From Podospora pseudoanserina (lineage: Eukaryota; Ascomycota; Sordariomycetes; Sordariales; Podosporaceae), in assembly GCF_035222485.1 (NCBI RefSeq), contig NC_085920.1, positions 6,386,001 to 6,450,000 of the forward strand: DNA of 64,000 bases. Direction: 5' to 3'. Under the pieces are notes generated by a model. It was not told the origin of the DNA, made no database searches, and worked only from the letters and a program-made list of their open reading frames with translations. Position numbers and translations under genes: made by a program. This document shows positions 11,365 to 23,750 of this stretch, piece after piece. How positions within the stretch are numbered: position 1 is the stretch's first letter; each line of letters starts with the position of its first letter.

Positions 11365-12113
11365 GGTGGTTTCCGAGATACCGCTTCCGCGAGTATTGAT
11401 GCTTCTAAAAATGTTCTAAGCGACGAGGTCAGCAGATCGGGACAAGCGTTGATTGTTTTGGCTACCTACACGTAAGATGTTTCTTCCTTGCTCGTCGCGA
11501 TAGCGGTTGGTTTAAATAGGCAAGCAAGTTGGGCAGCAGTTGTCTCCCAATGAGCCAAGACCCCACAGCAAAAAACCGCGCCAGCTGAACGGGAAATCCT
11601 GGTGGCCACTTGCCATCCAAGTGGTCCCATAGGTTGGAAGATTCCGCTATCACTAACTCGAAAAGGAGTAGATGCGCATAACGGAATGCATCTGGCATAC
11701 TTGTAGTGCATAAATCTTGACAAAAGTGAATTAAAAGGAGCTGAGAATTTCACATTTTATGTGAAGAAGATTGGACTGACAAATCGACGATGTCACTGGT
11801 AAACAGTAGTGTTAGGGCTTAAAAAGGTGTCAATTCCGGTATCATATGCGGGAGAACCCCTAGTACCCACATAGCTCAGGGAAACTACGGTAGGTTTAAT
11901 CACTTAAATTCGAATATGGCAGGCAAAAGGTTTGGTGCTATAATAAAACAAAGATAATGTGAATGATAATGCCCCCTTAGTAGGTCTCTAAACATAAAAG
12001 GTTCAAATGATCCTGAACATTACGACTAGGTTTCTCCTCTTCATCACCTCATTATCATAACACACACACTACAGACCGTCAACTTGAAGTTCAGCCATCA
12101 AACAACTACCATC
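11365..12113. other. intergenic; 5' flank of the HEX1 chimaera
   Basis: Frames at 11462-11753 on the minus strand show no domain. The region separates two divergent genes and should hold both promoters. Confidence 0.45.
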
Positions 12114-12646
12114 ATGGAGTTCTTCGACTCCCTTCTCACTCTTATCACTCTGGCCACCAGTGCCATGTCCTCTCCCATTTCTGTTACCGAGAACGAGATT
12201 ATCGCTCGTCCAGTTCGCAACGATGACCTCCAAGAGTAATTTCATTATTAATTTACGATGACGCCGTCTTACACACTCCATCTCAATTCCCAGCGCCGAC
12301 TTTGGATAACATCACCCGTCGTCAGAGCAGCAACCCCAATGCCGCCGCCACCTTGCAAGCCTGGCGGTTTGACAGATTCTGCTCCCCGGATGATGCCCAG
12401 GACTAGATCTGGAATCCCGTCAGCTGGACCGGCGGTACCAACCGCTCTGGTGCTTGCCTCTCATTCTGGTCGGACGGCGTGCTACAGGACGTGTACTCTG
12501 TGCTGCTGATGGGTTTGTGGGGATTGGGCTGCCGGTTGATGGTGTACGCTGGCACTGGCTGTTTTGGAGGGTTCTCGAGCTTTCAGGTGAACAGCTGCGG
12601 AAGTCGTAATGGGGCGTCAATCAAGAGCTTCAATGTTGTCTGCTGA
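12114..12646 (+). pseudogene. decayed small cysteine-rich secreted protein
   Basis: The ATG at 12114 (context ACCATCATGG) starts a leader-like peptide MEFFDSLLTLITLATSAMSS. A GTAATT...CCCAG intron-like segment follows (about 12236-12290). Downstream, a frame shows a dibasic processing site (NITRRQSSN), then about 105 residues with six cysteines, many aromatics (AWRFDRFC, CLSFWSDGVLQ, CRLMVYAGTGC) and an end at SIKSFNVVC plus stop. The layout of leader, pro-segment, Kex2-like site and six-cysteine domain is typical of fungal secreted effector-like proteins. The reading frame is interrupted in more than one place, so it looks non-functional. The family was not identified. Confidence 0.45.
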
Positions 12647-13015
12647 GCAATTTATTGAATGGTCAGCAATATCAGGACCATGAAGGGTCCAGAAATGGGC
12701 AGAGGGTGGCGGAGCCTGGTGAGAAGGCGACTGTGAAATTCAACATCTTCACGTCGTCCTTTTTGTACATGGGCTCTGGATCACTGATGGGGGTGCCAGA
12801 AGGCATTCAATTCATTGCTCCAGATCATTATCATGATTTCTTTTTGACGGATATACATCATATAACATTTCAATGAAAAACACAGTCTCTCGTTACTACC
12901 TCCAGTCTATAAGAATACCACCTGAAAACTCAAATCCCCCCTACAATCCCCCCATTACCATCACAACCACCCCTCAAACAACCTCAGCGCGTAAACACCC
13001 ACCCCTACTTTTTGA
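12647..13015. other. intergenic, nothing recognised
   Basis: Gap between a plus-strand relic and a convergent minus-strand dehydrogenase. The right part is C/A-rich sequence. Confidence 0.4.
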
Positions 13016-13857
13016 TCACCAAGGCCTAACCCCCCCATCCAAATACAAAATCCCACTCTCCTCCCGTGCCTCTTTATCCCTCTTCCCATTCACCACCTCC
13101 ACCAACGCCCTCGCCGGATCCTCAGCACTCCTCGCGCCCCCCCTTTCCCTCATAACTCTCCCCTCCTCCCCCGTCAAATTCGTCACACACCACCCCGGAT
13201 TAAAACTCGTCACCTTTCCCCCCCAACTTCTAAAACCATACCTATCACACGCGGCCAGCATATTCAAGGCCGCTTTGCTCATCCTGTACTCCGTGCCCGG
13301 GACGTCACGCCAGGGGTACTCTGGGTCCAATCTGAGTGTAATACTCCCTTGTTCGGACGACACATAAATTACCCTCGGGTTCGTGGACTTCTGCAAAAGG
13401 GGGACGAGGGTCTCGGTGAGGACGCGGGGGCCGAAGACGTTGGTCTCGAAGGTGAGGCGGAGGTTCTCGAGGGTGGTGCAGGGATGGTGGACGATTATGC
13501 CGGCGTTTTGGATCAAGATGTCGATGTCGAGGCGGGAGAAGGTGGACTCCAGGTAGGTTTTGGTGGCTTCGATGGTTGAGGTGGAGGTGACGTCCACCTC
13601 GATGGGGGTGATGGGGGAGAGGAGGGCGGGGCCGTGGTCGGCTTGAATTTTGAACAAGGCGGCTTGCCCCTTTTGGAAGGAGCGGGAGCCGAGGAGGAGA
13701 TGGTAGGAGGGGGAGGATTTGGAGAGGGCGACGGTGGTTTCGAGGCCGATACCGCTGTTGGCGCCTGTGAGGAGGGTTAGGAATGGGGTGGGGCATGGGA
13801 TGATGGGGAAGACGAACCGGTGATGAGAATGATGGTCTTGTCGGCAGCGGTGGACAT
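13016..13857 (-). CDS. short-chain dehydrogenase/reductase (SDR), retinol-dehydrogenase-like
   Basis: Exons 13857-13818 and 13764-13016 (54-bp intron) give 263 codons (262 aa). The intron splits the glycine of the NAD(P)-binding motif TGANSGIG (residues 13-20). Other SDR landmarks: NAG in QNAGIIVHH, the catalytic Ser in VSSEQG, and YRMSK as the YxxxK pair. The length is normal for a classical SDR. Family knowledge: these enzymes oxidise or reduce alcohol/carbonyl groups with NAD(P)H; the substrate cannot be told from sequence. No signal peptide or membrane segment, so probably cytosolic. A second, unrelated-looking SDR lies 750 bp upstream on the same strand; the two may act in one small pathway, but nothing proves it. 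Confidence 0.85.
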
Positions 13858-14604
13858 GTTGATGGTAGTTGCGGTGGACTGGTTTGAGTAGGTAATGTTT
13901 GAGATTCAACTGATGATGCTGATGAGTTACAAGATAATTCAATACGATAGACAGAGCTGGTTATGTAGATACATGTCATCAATCTGAATGACATAGAGGA
14001 GCCATTGGCATCGCCGGCATTAACGGCCTTAAACATGACGCTCGATTCACTTCTATCTTTCACGATCTCAGAATTGACGTTACAGATTCATCTTCTACCT
14101 ATTGTTATTACATCTTTCGGTCTCGTTAATGCCGACTCGAATTTCATAGGATGTAAGCTGTCCAACCTGGAGGAAGAATGCCAAGATATTCAGGGTCCAA
14201 GATATCCCCCATTCTTGGCAAGCAGCCGGAGCTCCTCCGCCAAGACAACACTACCCCGCCAAGCCGCAGCTTCTCTCTGGACCATATCTGCTCCAGACGC
14301 AATGCGTACTTCAAACCGCTCAAATAGTCCTCGGAAGACATAATCAAATCGGGCTTTCAGGTTTCTTGGAAGAATGACAGTGTCAGAGTTTAAGGACTCA
14401 ACGGAAAGAGCCGTCAAATCACCACGTCTGCCCAGCGCTCCATTCCTGAGATGATGTCAAAAGCCGCAGGCTAGGGGTGACACAAATGCGACAAGAGTGA
14501 TAAATCCTATTGCTGTCTACCTATTCGAAAGATCAATTGTTTGCGTGTCTATGTATTCCACCGGGCATCTGGGTGTAACCGTTACCGTTACCCTGACAGC
14601 CAAA
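13858..14604. other. intergenic with an unresolved ORF fragment
   Basis: A 75-codon minus-strand frame (14190-14417, ending near LRLLAKNGGYLGP) has reasonable amino-acid balance but no recognised domain. It may be a gene fragment. It overlaps a second minus-strand frame (14144-14347), and only one can be real. Confidence 0.3.
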
Positions 14605-15662
14605 TCAGTAGCTCCCAAGCATGACAGCCAACCGGCCCCCATCGTTCACGAGCACCATACCGTTGCAGTAACTTCCAGCGCGGCTGGCAAGATACAATAT
14701 CGTGCCCGCCATCTCCTCCTCCCCGCCAAATCTTCTGGCGGGAATAAACCGCGGGTCGTCGCTGGATTCAGTGCCGGGGTCTCGACTTCCAATCAGCCCG
14801 GACGCGAGCTCAGATGGGAACACTGTGTTGCGCGTTTCTTGTCAGCCTCCCTTTCTCTCCCACAAATTACGGGCAAAACTCACATCCAGGTGCAAGCGCA
14901 TTCACCCGAATCCCAAACCTCGCCAAATTCGAGCTGGCCTGCTTGGCAAGGTGCAAAACCGCCGCCTTACTCGCCGCGTATGCCGGCTTGGACGCTGGGT
15001 GACGACTGAAAGCAGCAATGCTACTAGTAACAATAACTTGACTCTGCACACTCGGCACATCACTCCCCTGCTTATCCCTCCGTCCAAAGACCTTACTTCC
15101 CTTCCCTTCAACCGCATTCTTATTCCCCATGTCCAAGAGTTCCAAAAACGCCACAATGCTGAAAAACGCACCCGTAACGTTAACATTCAAACAATCCGTC
15201 ATTGCGCTCATTGTCTTCTCATCGAACATCTTCTGCCGAATCTCCGACAGGGACATGGAGGGGTCAAACCCGTTAGTGGGTCCAAGCACGCCGGAGTTGG
15301 CAACGAAGAGGTTGACGAATCCGGACTGCTCAGTAATGATATCGACTGCGGACTGGAGGGATGACGCAGAGGTGACGTCGCATTGGATGGGAATGAAGAC
15401 GGAGGGGTTCTGAAGGGCGGCGGTGTCGAGGACGGATTTACGGCGGCCGAGGAGGTAGATCTTGGAGGCGCCGTTGGCGGCGAGGGCTTGGGCCATAGTG
15501 AGACCGATGCCTGGATAGAGGAGGATGGGTCAATAAAAGAGGGAAATGGAGAGGGGCGGACAAGGGGGAGGTACCAGTTCCGCCGCCGGTGATGACGGCG
15601 ACCATACCCTCCACGCTGAAGAGCGAGGCGGCGTTGAAGTTGTTGGTGCTGTTGGATCCCAT
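14605..15662 (-). CDS. short-chain dehydrogenase/reductase, 3-oxoacyl-reductase-like
   Basis: Three exons (15662-15575, 15510-14884, 14822-14605) total 311 codons (310 aa), all in phase with GT-AG introns of 64 and 61 bp. Motifs: TGGGTGIG, with its last Gly split by the first intron; NSGV; catalytic Ser in VTSSIAAFS; YAASKAA for YxxxK; and the post-catalytic NALAPGLFPSELA block typical of FabG/RhlG-like reductases. The C-terminal ILYLASRAGSYCNGMVLVNDGG is the usual SDR end. The role is probably NADPH-dependent carbonyl reduction on a small molecule or acyl substrate in the cytosol. It is slightly longer than most FabG-type enzymes (about 250 aa) because of an N-terminal extension and an insert before the catalytic Ser. 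Substrate unknown. Confidence 0.87.
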
Positions 15663-16377
15663 TTCGAAGTATTTGCTTGCGCGTCGCTTGCGTATCGAAA
15701 TTGCGGAAAGACAGGAAAGGCAGGAGAAATCAAGAAGTTAAAAACAGATTCAGGGGCAAGAGTAAGTAATGTAGTTCGCAGGAGCTATGGCGCTTTCCAA
15801 TAATGTCAGTAGTTAGCGTAGGGTGTTGTCAACATAGCATGACTTGTTAAACTCAGGGGTAGTCGGGACGTAATAATACCGTTAATTGTAAGATCCAAGC
15901 TCTATTCAGGGAAACTTTAGAGCTTCATTCTAACGCTTCTCCCTTTTGTCGTTCTATTCCGGAGCTAAGAGATGGAAAGCCCGATCCTTGTCCGGAACGC
16001 CGATGTGTCGGCGAAAGAGTGGCATCGTAACAACAGAGACAATCATTATGGGATCGATGAAACCAGCGTTAAACACGTTTCCAAGTTACTCAGCATCGGA
16101 CTTTATTTTGCAGTTGGCTCTTCCAAAATTTCGTTGTTCAACGTGTGCGACTGTCGTTGATTCAAGCTTTCGGCTCACTCCACCCCCGGAGCCGAGTGTG
16201 TGGGGATTCCCGGACCTCCGGACTTAGAGCCCCACTAACTCCGACCACATGCCGGCAGCTGCCACCGAGCATGCAGGAAGGGGATTCTGACGGCTGTTGT
16301 CCGATGGCGGAACTGTCAAAGAATTCACCTGGATCAACAAGTCCAAATGAAAGCAGGTATCCAAAACATTCAGTTTC
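15663..16377. other. intergenic, nothing recognised
   Basis: Divergent spacer between the SDR at 14605-15662 and the coiled-coil relic. Short frames on both strands near 15946-16445 overlap one another and show no domain. Confidence 0.4.
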
Positions 16378-19300
16378 TTGCAAAGTGTTCTACGTAAACC
16401 AAAACCATCACTCCTGCGAGGGCCCATAGGTGGCCGCCCATGCATCGTACATTGGGGAAAGCATCAACTGCTGCAAGTGCCCCAACAAGGCCAAACGTCC
16501 GGCAACGATGGTCAAGGTGACAAGCCCAATGACAGCAACCAGAAGGATGACCCGATCGTCCTGACCTCTGACGAGTCTGACTCGTCAGAAGTGGAGGAAG
16601 TGGCTGCTCCCACCCCACAGAAGCGCACTGCCAGCCAGATGGGAGCATCGGAGAATGGAGAGACTGCCAAAAAGCAGGCCGGCCCTTCCCGCAGTAATCT
16701 CTCTGCTCCTGCGGCCGATGCCGCCTCGGCTGGCCATAATCTCGGCACTCCTGCGTCCGAAGCCGGCCCCTCCTTCGGCCAACCCGGCTCTTCACGTGAT
16801 TCGCACTCCCCCCTTCCTGCCCGCAGCCAGGGACAGCACACATGAACGATTTGAGTATGGAGGTTTTCAGGAAGAAAGACCAGATTGAGAAATTCCAGGA
16901 GCAGGTTAATGAGTTGCTTGACAAGGCTTTGGCGAGGGAGTCTGAGATTGAATTGTTACAGAAGAAGGTCGACACTCTCACACAGCAAAGGCAGGATGAT
17001 CAGGCAGCGGTTGCGGGCGAAAGGACGAGGAGTGCTGCCTTAAAAAAAGAGATTGACACTCTGCGCCAGCAGATGTCTGATCAATCCCAACAGCTATCAA
17101 CTGCCACCGGGGTGCCAGCTGTCCGATCTGGCATGACAGCAGATGCTACCGTTGGTGAGGTGAACGAGTTGAAGCACAAGCTTGCTGAAGCCCAGCAAGC
17201 TCTTATCACGGCTAGGAGTGAGCAGGGCTCATTAGCACAGTACAAGCGGCTCAAGTCCATTATTGACGAGTCGACTGCCACCAAGACCGCGCTGGCCAAA
17301 GAACGTGCCAGGGTGGCAGAGCAAGAAATCACGATCGACAATCTTCGTATGGAACTGGAAATCGAGCAGAGCATGTCGACTGCCAACGACAGCACCATAA
17401 CGGAGCAGCAGGGCACAGTTGCGGCTCTCAACAGCCAGCTGGCGTCCCTCCAGCGTCAACTTGCGGACGGTGTCAATAATGAAGTGTCTTATCCCAGCAG
17501 TGTCTCGTCTGACAACGATGTCTCCTCCGGCAACGATGCCTTGAATAGTGTGATTGAGCACCAGGGGAACCTCATTCAACAGTTGAAGGGTGAGGTTGCC
17601 ACCCTTGAGCAGCAACTTATACAACGTCCGGCCACGTCCGAGGAGATCGACGAGTTGGTAAACAGGATTAATGAACAAGAGGCGAAGGTCAACGGCCTGA
17701 ACAAGTCAAACGACGACTGCATACAGGAGATGACCAACGTTTCTGGTGACCTGGTTAGCACTCAGAACGAACTGCAAACAGTCAAAGCCGAGAGATATGA
17801 GGCCATCAAGAAGCTCAACAAGCACCCAGATCAGATCGCGAGCTGAAGAAACAGACCGCGAGCCAAGAAAGGTCTGCCAACACCACTGACCTCGAGAAAA
17901 AGCTGGCCTCTGCAGAGAGCAGCTTGGACTTGGCCAACCACCAGATCGAGGAGCTCAACGACAAGCTTCAGGAAGCGGAGGTCACCAATGGAGACCTTAG
18001 CACTGCATATCAAGACTTACAGGCCCTGGCTGATGGTCTCAAGGCTCAGCTTGAGACACAGTGGGAGAACGACCCAACGGGTAACGCTCAGCGCGATCCA
18101 TTGAAGAAACTCCTGTCAAAGCAAATAGATCAGACCAAGCGGCTAGAAGGCGAGCTGAAGAAACTCAAAGAGACCTTTTCCATGGCCCAAGCCGAGATCG
18201 TGGCTCGAACTGAGCACTTCAGGGAGAATGCCGAGAAGGAAAGGCAGGCCTTCCGAGACGAGAAGGATATATGGAAGCACGATAGGACTCAGTTGGAGGC
18301 GACTATTCAGCGCATGGCCAACGACCTCTCGAGTCTGCAGTCGAAAAGTGATGGGCTCCGCAATCAAGTCGACAACCACAACGGCAGCAATGGTGCCGAA
18401 GCCGAACAGCTGTCTCCGGCCAAGTTCAAGGCCCTCAAGCAGGCCCTCGATATTTGCCAAAATCACATGAACTCCGTCCAAAGCGAGCTCACAACTTCCA
18501 AGAAGAAGATTGAAGAACTCGAGGCCAAGATCAAGGAACTTCAGGAAAGGCTGCTGGCTGCGGACAAGAAAGCGAAAGACGCCGAGGCAAAGATTGTTAA
18601 GGTGACCCAGCAGTTTACCAGCTACAAAGAGCAGGCGGCTTACCTCAAGGAGCAGGAGAAGACCCAGAAGGACAAGATCCCCGAGATCTGATCTCGCAAC
18701 CCTGAGTCTGGAAATCCACTGCAAAAATACCTCGACGAACGGCATGAAAGTGATCAGGACACGATCTCCAACCTCCGTCAGGTTATCCACAAACTAACCC
18801 AGCAAGTTAAAGAACTGCTAGACAAACCGTTAAGCAGGAAAAACTCGAATGCTAATGCCATTTCTGAGGGAAAGTGTGGTCTGACCAAGCTAAGTATGGA
18901 GAACGCAGACCGGGTGTTTGACAAGCTCAAAACAGAGCAAGTTAGAGTCCTCTAGCTCATGGATGAGAGACAACAACTTAACGTTCAAATGCAGCATCTA
19001 AAGCAACAGCCGCACAGCAAGGGCAACGTAAAGGACAAGGATAGAATCTCCCACCTCGAAGCGGAGCCCCACGCCAAGTCCCTGCAAGTCTCTTAACAGT
19101 CTGTGCAAAGGGCTATACAGGTGCAGCAGTTGTGTGCCCAACTTCAACAGCAAAAAGCCACAATCTCGCAGCTCCGGACGCACAACCAACAGCTTTCCCT
19201 TGTAGCTCAGAAACTGCAAGTACGGCTTGATACCCTTGGCAATGACCACTCCAAGGCCAAGGAGCGAATCACCGCCCTCGAAGCGAAACTTCAAACCAAT

Positions 19301-19960
19301 TCGTTGCAAGTCTCCCATCTGACCAACCTCAAAGCCATCCTGTGTGACCAAGCCGACGCCCTCAAGGCTGACGTTACCGAGCTCACCAAGGAGCGCGACG
19401 ACCTCCACAAAGATTGGCGCGCCGCCGCTGACGAGCTGAACTTCGTGACAGAACTGATGGTCCTGGTCGACAAGGGCGGACACCTGGACTTTGCGCACAT
19501 GCAGAATACCTTGGAGCCCAAGATAAAGGGGCTCACGTCCAAACTTTCTGAGGCTATCAAGGAGAGGCATACTGCTGTGAGGATAAAGGCCGCGGCGCTG
19601 GAGAAGCAGGTGCAGGTTCTGGAGGGGATTTTGAAAGAGAAGAATAGGTTGGTTGAGCTGGCGCTTGGGCTGGCGTCGGGGGGTAGTGGGTTGCCTGAGG
19701 GTGATGGGGGTGAGGAGGAGTTGCAAGATCCAGATGATATGGATGCAGATGCGATGGAGGTCGATGATTCAGACATCGTCAACAACCCAGCCGTCGAGAC
19801 TGATGATGTTTCCCAACACACGTCCGCCCAGAAGCTGTTCAGGTCAACTGCGCTTGGTCGTTCGACCCGCAAAGGTGGACCGACTCACTTTGTCTTTTCG
19901 TCATCAAGAATGCGGTTACGAAGGAGGCCAATCCGTCAGCTGTCTCGAAATTCCCCATAA
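16378..19960 (+). pseudogene. large coiled-coil protein gene, interrupted
   Basis: About 1,190 codons of almost continuous coding quality, spread over changing frames. 16378-16845: acidic, Ser/Pro/Ala-rich head (IVLTSDESDSSEVEEV). 16842-17846: heptad-rich coiled coil starting MNDLSMEVFRKKDQIEKF. From about 17850 to 19960 a single frame continues the coiled coil (long runs of Glu/Lys/Gln/Leu heptads) but crosses stops near 18689, 18953 and 19095. The tail is acidic (DPDDMDADAMEVDDSD, about 19730-19775). The frame changes are near 16842 and 17846. Similar very long coiled-coil proteins are often labelled myosin- or USO1-like, but no motor or specific domain is visible. The host gene appears to be decaying; an alternative is a set of overlooked introns. 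The true start is unknown. Confidence 0.55.
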
Positions 19961-20485
19961 CTCGTCAAAGGGCCTGTTCTCGACGGTTGCTGGATGTCGC
20001 CCCGGACTTGTAGGGAAAGATCTTTCCTGTCCGTGTTCCTGTCACTAAGTCATCTTCGTAAACAATGGAATCCCACCTGGTTTGCTGCAGGGAGAAAAAG
20101 ACGGGACCCTCGAAACTGCTAGATACGGCCGGAATGGACGGCTAAATGTCGGAATTAATGGTGGAAAAGTATAGATAAGGACGAGGGAGCACCTGCCAAC
20201 CTGAGGTCTTTCGACCTTGGGGAAGGTGCAATCTCTCACTGCTCCAGCTCAGACGACGTGAGGAAGGTCGCACCTTCCTGCTCCACTCTCTCGGTCGATT
20301 TCCATTCCTCTTTTTCCCTTTGCTGCATGTTGTATAACTGAAGGAAGCGACACCTGATACTCCTTCCCCAAGGCGAGATCGGAAACAGCCGCTACGATCA
20401 TCAAAATGGGTACATGATTCTTCTTTCTTCCTGCCACTATGATCCGACTTCAGAGTCGCCCCCCCAAAAAAAGAAAACAGATTGA
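19961..20485. other. intergenic, nothing recognised
   Basis: Separates the coiled-coil relic and the transporter relic, both on the plus strand. Frames at 20142-20504 on the minus strand look like chance. Confidence 0.35.
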
Positions 20486-22174
20486 TAATTGACAAGCCGC
20501 GCAACAGCTGATACCGCCACCACGGCCATCCGGGCCTCGATCGGAGACATTCACAGAGTCAGCACCAAAGACGTACCCCAATACGGCCCCCCATATGATG
20601 CTATCCACGATCAGGTCAGAGAGACGGTCAATGGCCTCGTCTTGCCCACCGAGGAGGAAAAGGCGACCCTGCCCCCACATTGCAGGCAAGATGCCGGCTT
20701 CCTGTTACTACCTCTGCGTCGTCGAGTTTGCCGAACGCGCCTCGTACTATGGCTGTTTCCAAGTCTACAAGAACTTCATCCGCGCTCCCATCTGTTTTAC
20801 AGTATGGCAAGACGTTGATACCCTTTGCCATTTCTCTCTACATGTTGGCCATCGGCGCAGGTAAGGAAGTAATTGCACAAGATGGCCCATTCCAGGACTG
20901 CTCATGTTTCGTAGCCCAGTTTAAGCCCAACATCTCCCCTATGGTCATGGACCAAAGTCCGCACAAAGTCGCACATGTGATTGAAAATGATGTGCGAGAG
21001 AGTCATTGTGGACCCTGAGGCTTCCTTCAACAGCGTCATGCTGTGGTTCTACCTTCTGATCAACATCGGCGCCTGCTTTGGTGTTCCCACCGTATACCTG
21101 GCCAAGATCGTCGGCTACTGGGTGGCCTACCTTGTCCCGACCATCTTGTAACTCATGCTTCCCCCGCTCCTGTGGTACCTCAACCCGAGGCTCATCAAGC
21201 AGGCACCCGGCGGCTCTGATCTGCCCAACGTCTTCAGGGTGCTCGGCGACTGTCTTCGTCATGGTGGCATGAAAAGCATCGGCCGCAGCGGCTTTTGGGA
21301 ACAGGGCAAGCCGAGTGTGCGTACTGCTGCTGGCAGCACAAAGGAGTACGGATACGATGACGAGTTTGTCAACGATGTTAGACGAGCCTTTCAGGCCTGC
21401 GGGATCTTTGCCTTTACGCCCATTTATACTATCAATGATGGCGCTCTTGGTGCGGCTTCCAATGCTCTGACGTCTAGTCTGGTTACCTATGGCTTGCCCA
21501 ATGATTTGCTCGACAACCTGAACTCGATCAGTATTGTCGTTAGTAAGTTATCCCCTGCAGTTTCCCGGTTACGTTGCTGTGCTGACACCATTCTAGTGGT
21601 CCCCCTCATGAACCACGTCATCTACCCCATTCTACAGAAGCGAGGCATCTACTGGGGCCCCATCAGCCGCATGACTTTTGGCTTCGCGCTGTGCACCATT
21701 GGCTCCTCGGGCTTTGCCATTCTGCAACATTACACCTACCAAGGGTCCCCTTGTGGTTACAACGCGACGACATGCGCCGAGATCCTCCCCAAGGGTTCGA
21801 AGACAATTTCCGATATGTCCTATCTGTGGCACAGCATACCCATTATCCTGACGGCCATCTTGGAGATCTTTGTCAATGTCATGGCTTATGGAATTGCGTA
21901 CAGTCGGTCGCCCAAGAACATGAAGGGGCTTGTCTCGAGTATTAATCTGTTGATGACAGGTGTGGCTCCTATTGTCGGCTTGCTCTCCGCGCCAGCGATC
22001 AACGACCCAAATTTGGTGGGTGTGTTTGCCGCGCCGACGATTCTAGGGGCGGTGTCGACTGTGGTGTTTTATTTTACGCTTAGGTATATTGACAGGGAGG
22101 ATTTTGTGCTCAACACAGGAGATGAGCTGGGGACAGGGAGGCAGGGGCCGACTGTGGACACTGAGAAGGTCTAG
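20486..22174 (+). pseudogene. POT/PTR2-family peptide transporter, broken and internally shortened
   Basis: The N-terminus has the PTR2 landmarks FAERASYYGCFQVYKNFIRAP (about 20725-20790) after an EEEKATLP cytosolic stretch. A large piece (roughly membrane segments 2-5) is missing. The frame then resumes with FKPNISPMVMDQSPHKV (about 20920), VIVDPEASFNSVMLWFYLLI (about 21000), and an open part from about 21155 to the end with WEQGKPSV, SPCGYNATTC, AYSRSPKNMKGLV and a GT-AG intron at about 21543-21597. Family knowledge: proton-coupled uptake of di/tripeptides at the plasma membrane. Several frame breaks and at least one internal deletion make it non-functional as read. The C-terminal half is well kept, suggesting recent decay. 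Confidence 0.75.
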
Positions 22175-22671
22175 TTCGGGCTTGAGATGGGAGAAAGGTT
22201 TTTTGGTAGGATCGATAGGGTAGTGTTGGGGTTTTGATGTTTGTTTAGCCGCGAAGATGAAAAGTCATGAATGGATTCATAGTTGTATTGGGAAGGCGTT
22301 GACTTCTTTTGTATAATAGGTTTTCATTGTATATGTCAACATGAGTACTGGCTTTGTCATTAGAGGGAGGGTTGATTCAGAATCTAATGTGTACATACAT
22401 GATACAGTGCGGCGTTTCATGATGGCTGAAGATGGCTGATGTTGCATTTCTTTTAATTTATAGTTATTGAGATTTAGTGACTAAGCCTTCTCTTGTCTTC
22501 CTAGGGGTCATCCAACTCAACCAACTGCTGTTCTGCAAAGTATACGCAGCGTGAGGATGGCAAAATGGAATAAAAATACCCCTTACTGAATTTATTATCG
22601 CGTGAATGCAGCCCGTGGTCTTGCTTTCTTTCCTTTTCTCCTACCATAGCGCCACATCGTCCACATCAGCC
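22175..22671. other. intergenic
   Basis: 3' flank of the transporter relic and 5' flank of the next relic. No ORF with support. Confidence 0.4.
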
Positions 22672-23560
22672 ATGAACATCGTCCGTAGCACTTGCCTTCC
22701 ATTGCGAAGTAATGTTGGTGCTATAGCTACTCCGCTGTTACGATCTCTTTTGCGCCGGGAATTTCACGGGCTACTCTCCCAACAAGCAAAACAAGCAATA
22801 CAACCACACAACCGCTCCGTTAACAACACTCCCCTCACTTACCTAACCAGCCCAAGCATATCCAACTCCATCATCAGCCGTGCCTTTACCTCCTCGTCAC
22901 CACGGCGCAACGACCTCCCCAAAGAATACTACGAAGACGAGAACTAGGTTCCCCCCGTGGGGATTTGGCACCTTGCCTCCATCGCCCGACAGATTCACTG
23001 GGTCTTGCCCAAAAAGAATCCCGGTGCGAAATTGGGATGGGTAGCGTTCAGGACGTGTTACAACCCCGAATATGACGAAACGTGGGAGAAGCTGTGATCC
23101 TTGATCGTGGAAAACAACACACGCTACGTTCTCGAGTCCGATGCACCCAGCATACTGGACAAGATGGACTGGGCTTTTGTGTCTGACCCCGATACCCTTT
23201 CTGGACTGAGCAAAGACGAGTTACGGCTGTAGTTCCAAAAGTGGGCGGGCGCCGAAATGCCGCCCGAGTTAGTGAAATGGAATACATATGGGTGGGGAAT
23301 GGGGTCGAGGTATGAGTTCTTTTTGGAGGCGGACGAGGAGACGCTGAAGAGTACCGCGATGCTTCGCAATGGTGGGAGGGCGAAGATGATCAAGGGGTGG
23401 GATGTTGAAGGGCTGGAGGAAGGGGGAGGCTGGATGAGGAGACCGGCGAGGTGATAGATACAAGGGACGATTGGTTGCGGATGAGGGTGGGGTCAATCGA
23501 TCCAGATGTGTGGTTGGCGCTGGAGGATGTGGAAGATTGGCGGATTTATTGTAAGGGGGG
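22672..23560 (+). pseudogene. broken copy of a mitochondrial-type unknown family (paralogue of 34248-35222)
   Basis: The first part (ATG at 22672) is Arg/Ser/Leu-rich with RAFTSSSPRR, like a mitochondrial presequence. The body matches the intact minus-strand gene at 34248-35222: GWVAFRTCYNPEYDETWEKL versus GWVVYRTCYKPELDAPWEML, LDKMDWAFVSDPDTLSGL versus LDKMDWRFVSDPTTLDGA, GSRYEFFLEADEETL versus GSRYEVFLEADEQAL, and W..L.DVEDWRIYC at the end versus W.EMDNPDNWYIYW. The frame is interrupted by stops after about 90, 140 and 185 codons and shifts again near the end. The function of the family is not known to me. It appears to be a lineage-expanded Sordariomycete family of which this copy has died. 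Confidence 0.7.
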
Positions 23561-23750
23561 GGGAGGAGGGTGGTAATTGGGAGACTTATTAACATAGGTG
23601 GTATATACGCAGGTCTCTGAAGATGTTAGGGTTCTTTAGGGGGGTATACTTGTTGGGCGAAGTTTTTATTGTTGTCTAGCTATCTGAAACTGTTTCGGCT
23701 ATCTTGCTTGCAAAAGCCCAATCATGTCGAAGTTCAAAGCACCTTCCCCT

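Noticed and set aside
13305-14063. 252-codon minus-strand ORF rich in Pro/Arg/His
   Set aside because: It is a shadow of the dehydrogenase at 13016-13857 in another frame.
16842-16845. ATGA overlap of two ORFs, as in coupled bacterial genes
   Set aside because: Surroundings are clearly fungal with spliceosomal introns; a simple frame break in one coiled-coil gene explains it better.
17232-18790. Long minus-strand ORFs (17232-17678, 18143-18790)
   Set aside because: Antisense shadows of Glu/Lys/Leu-rich coiled-coil codons.
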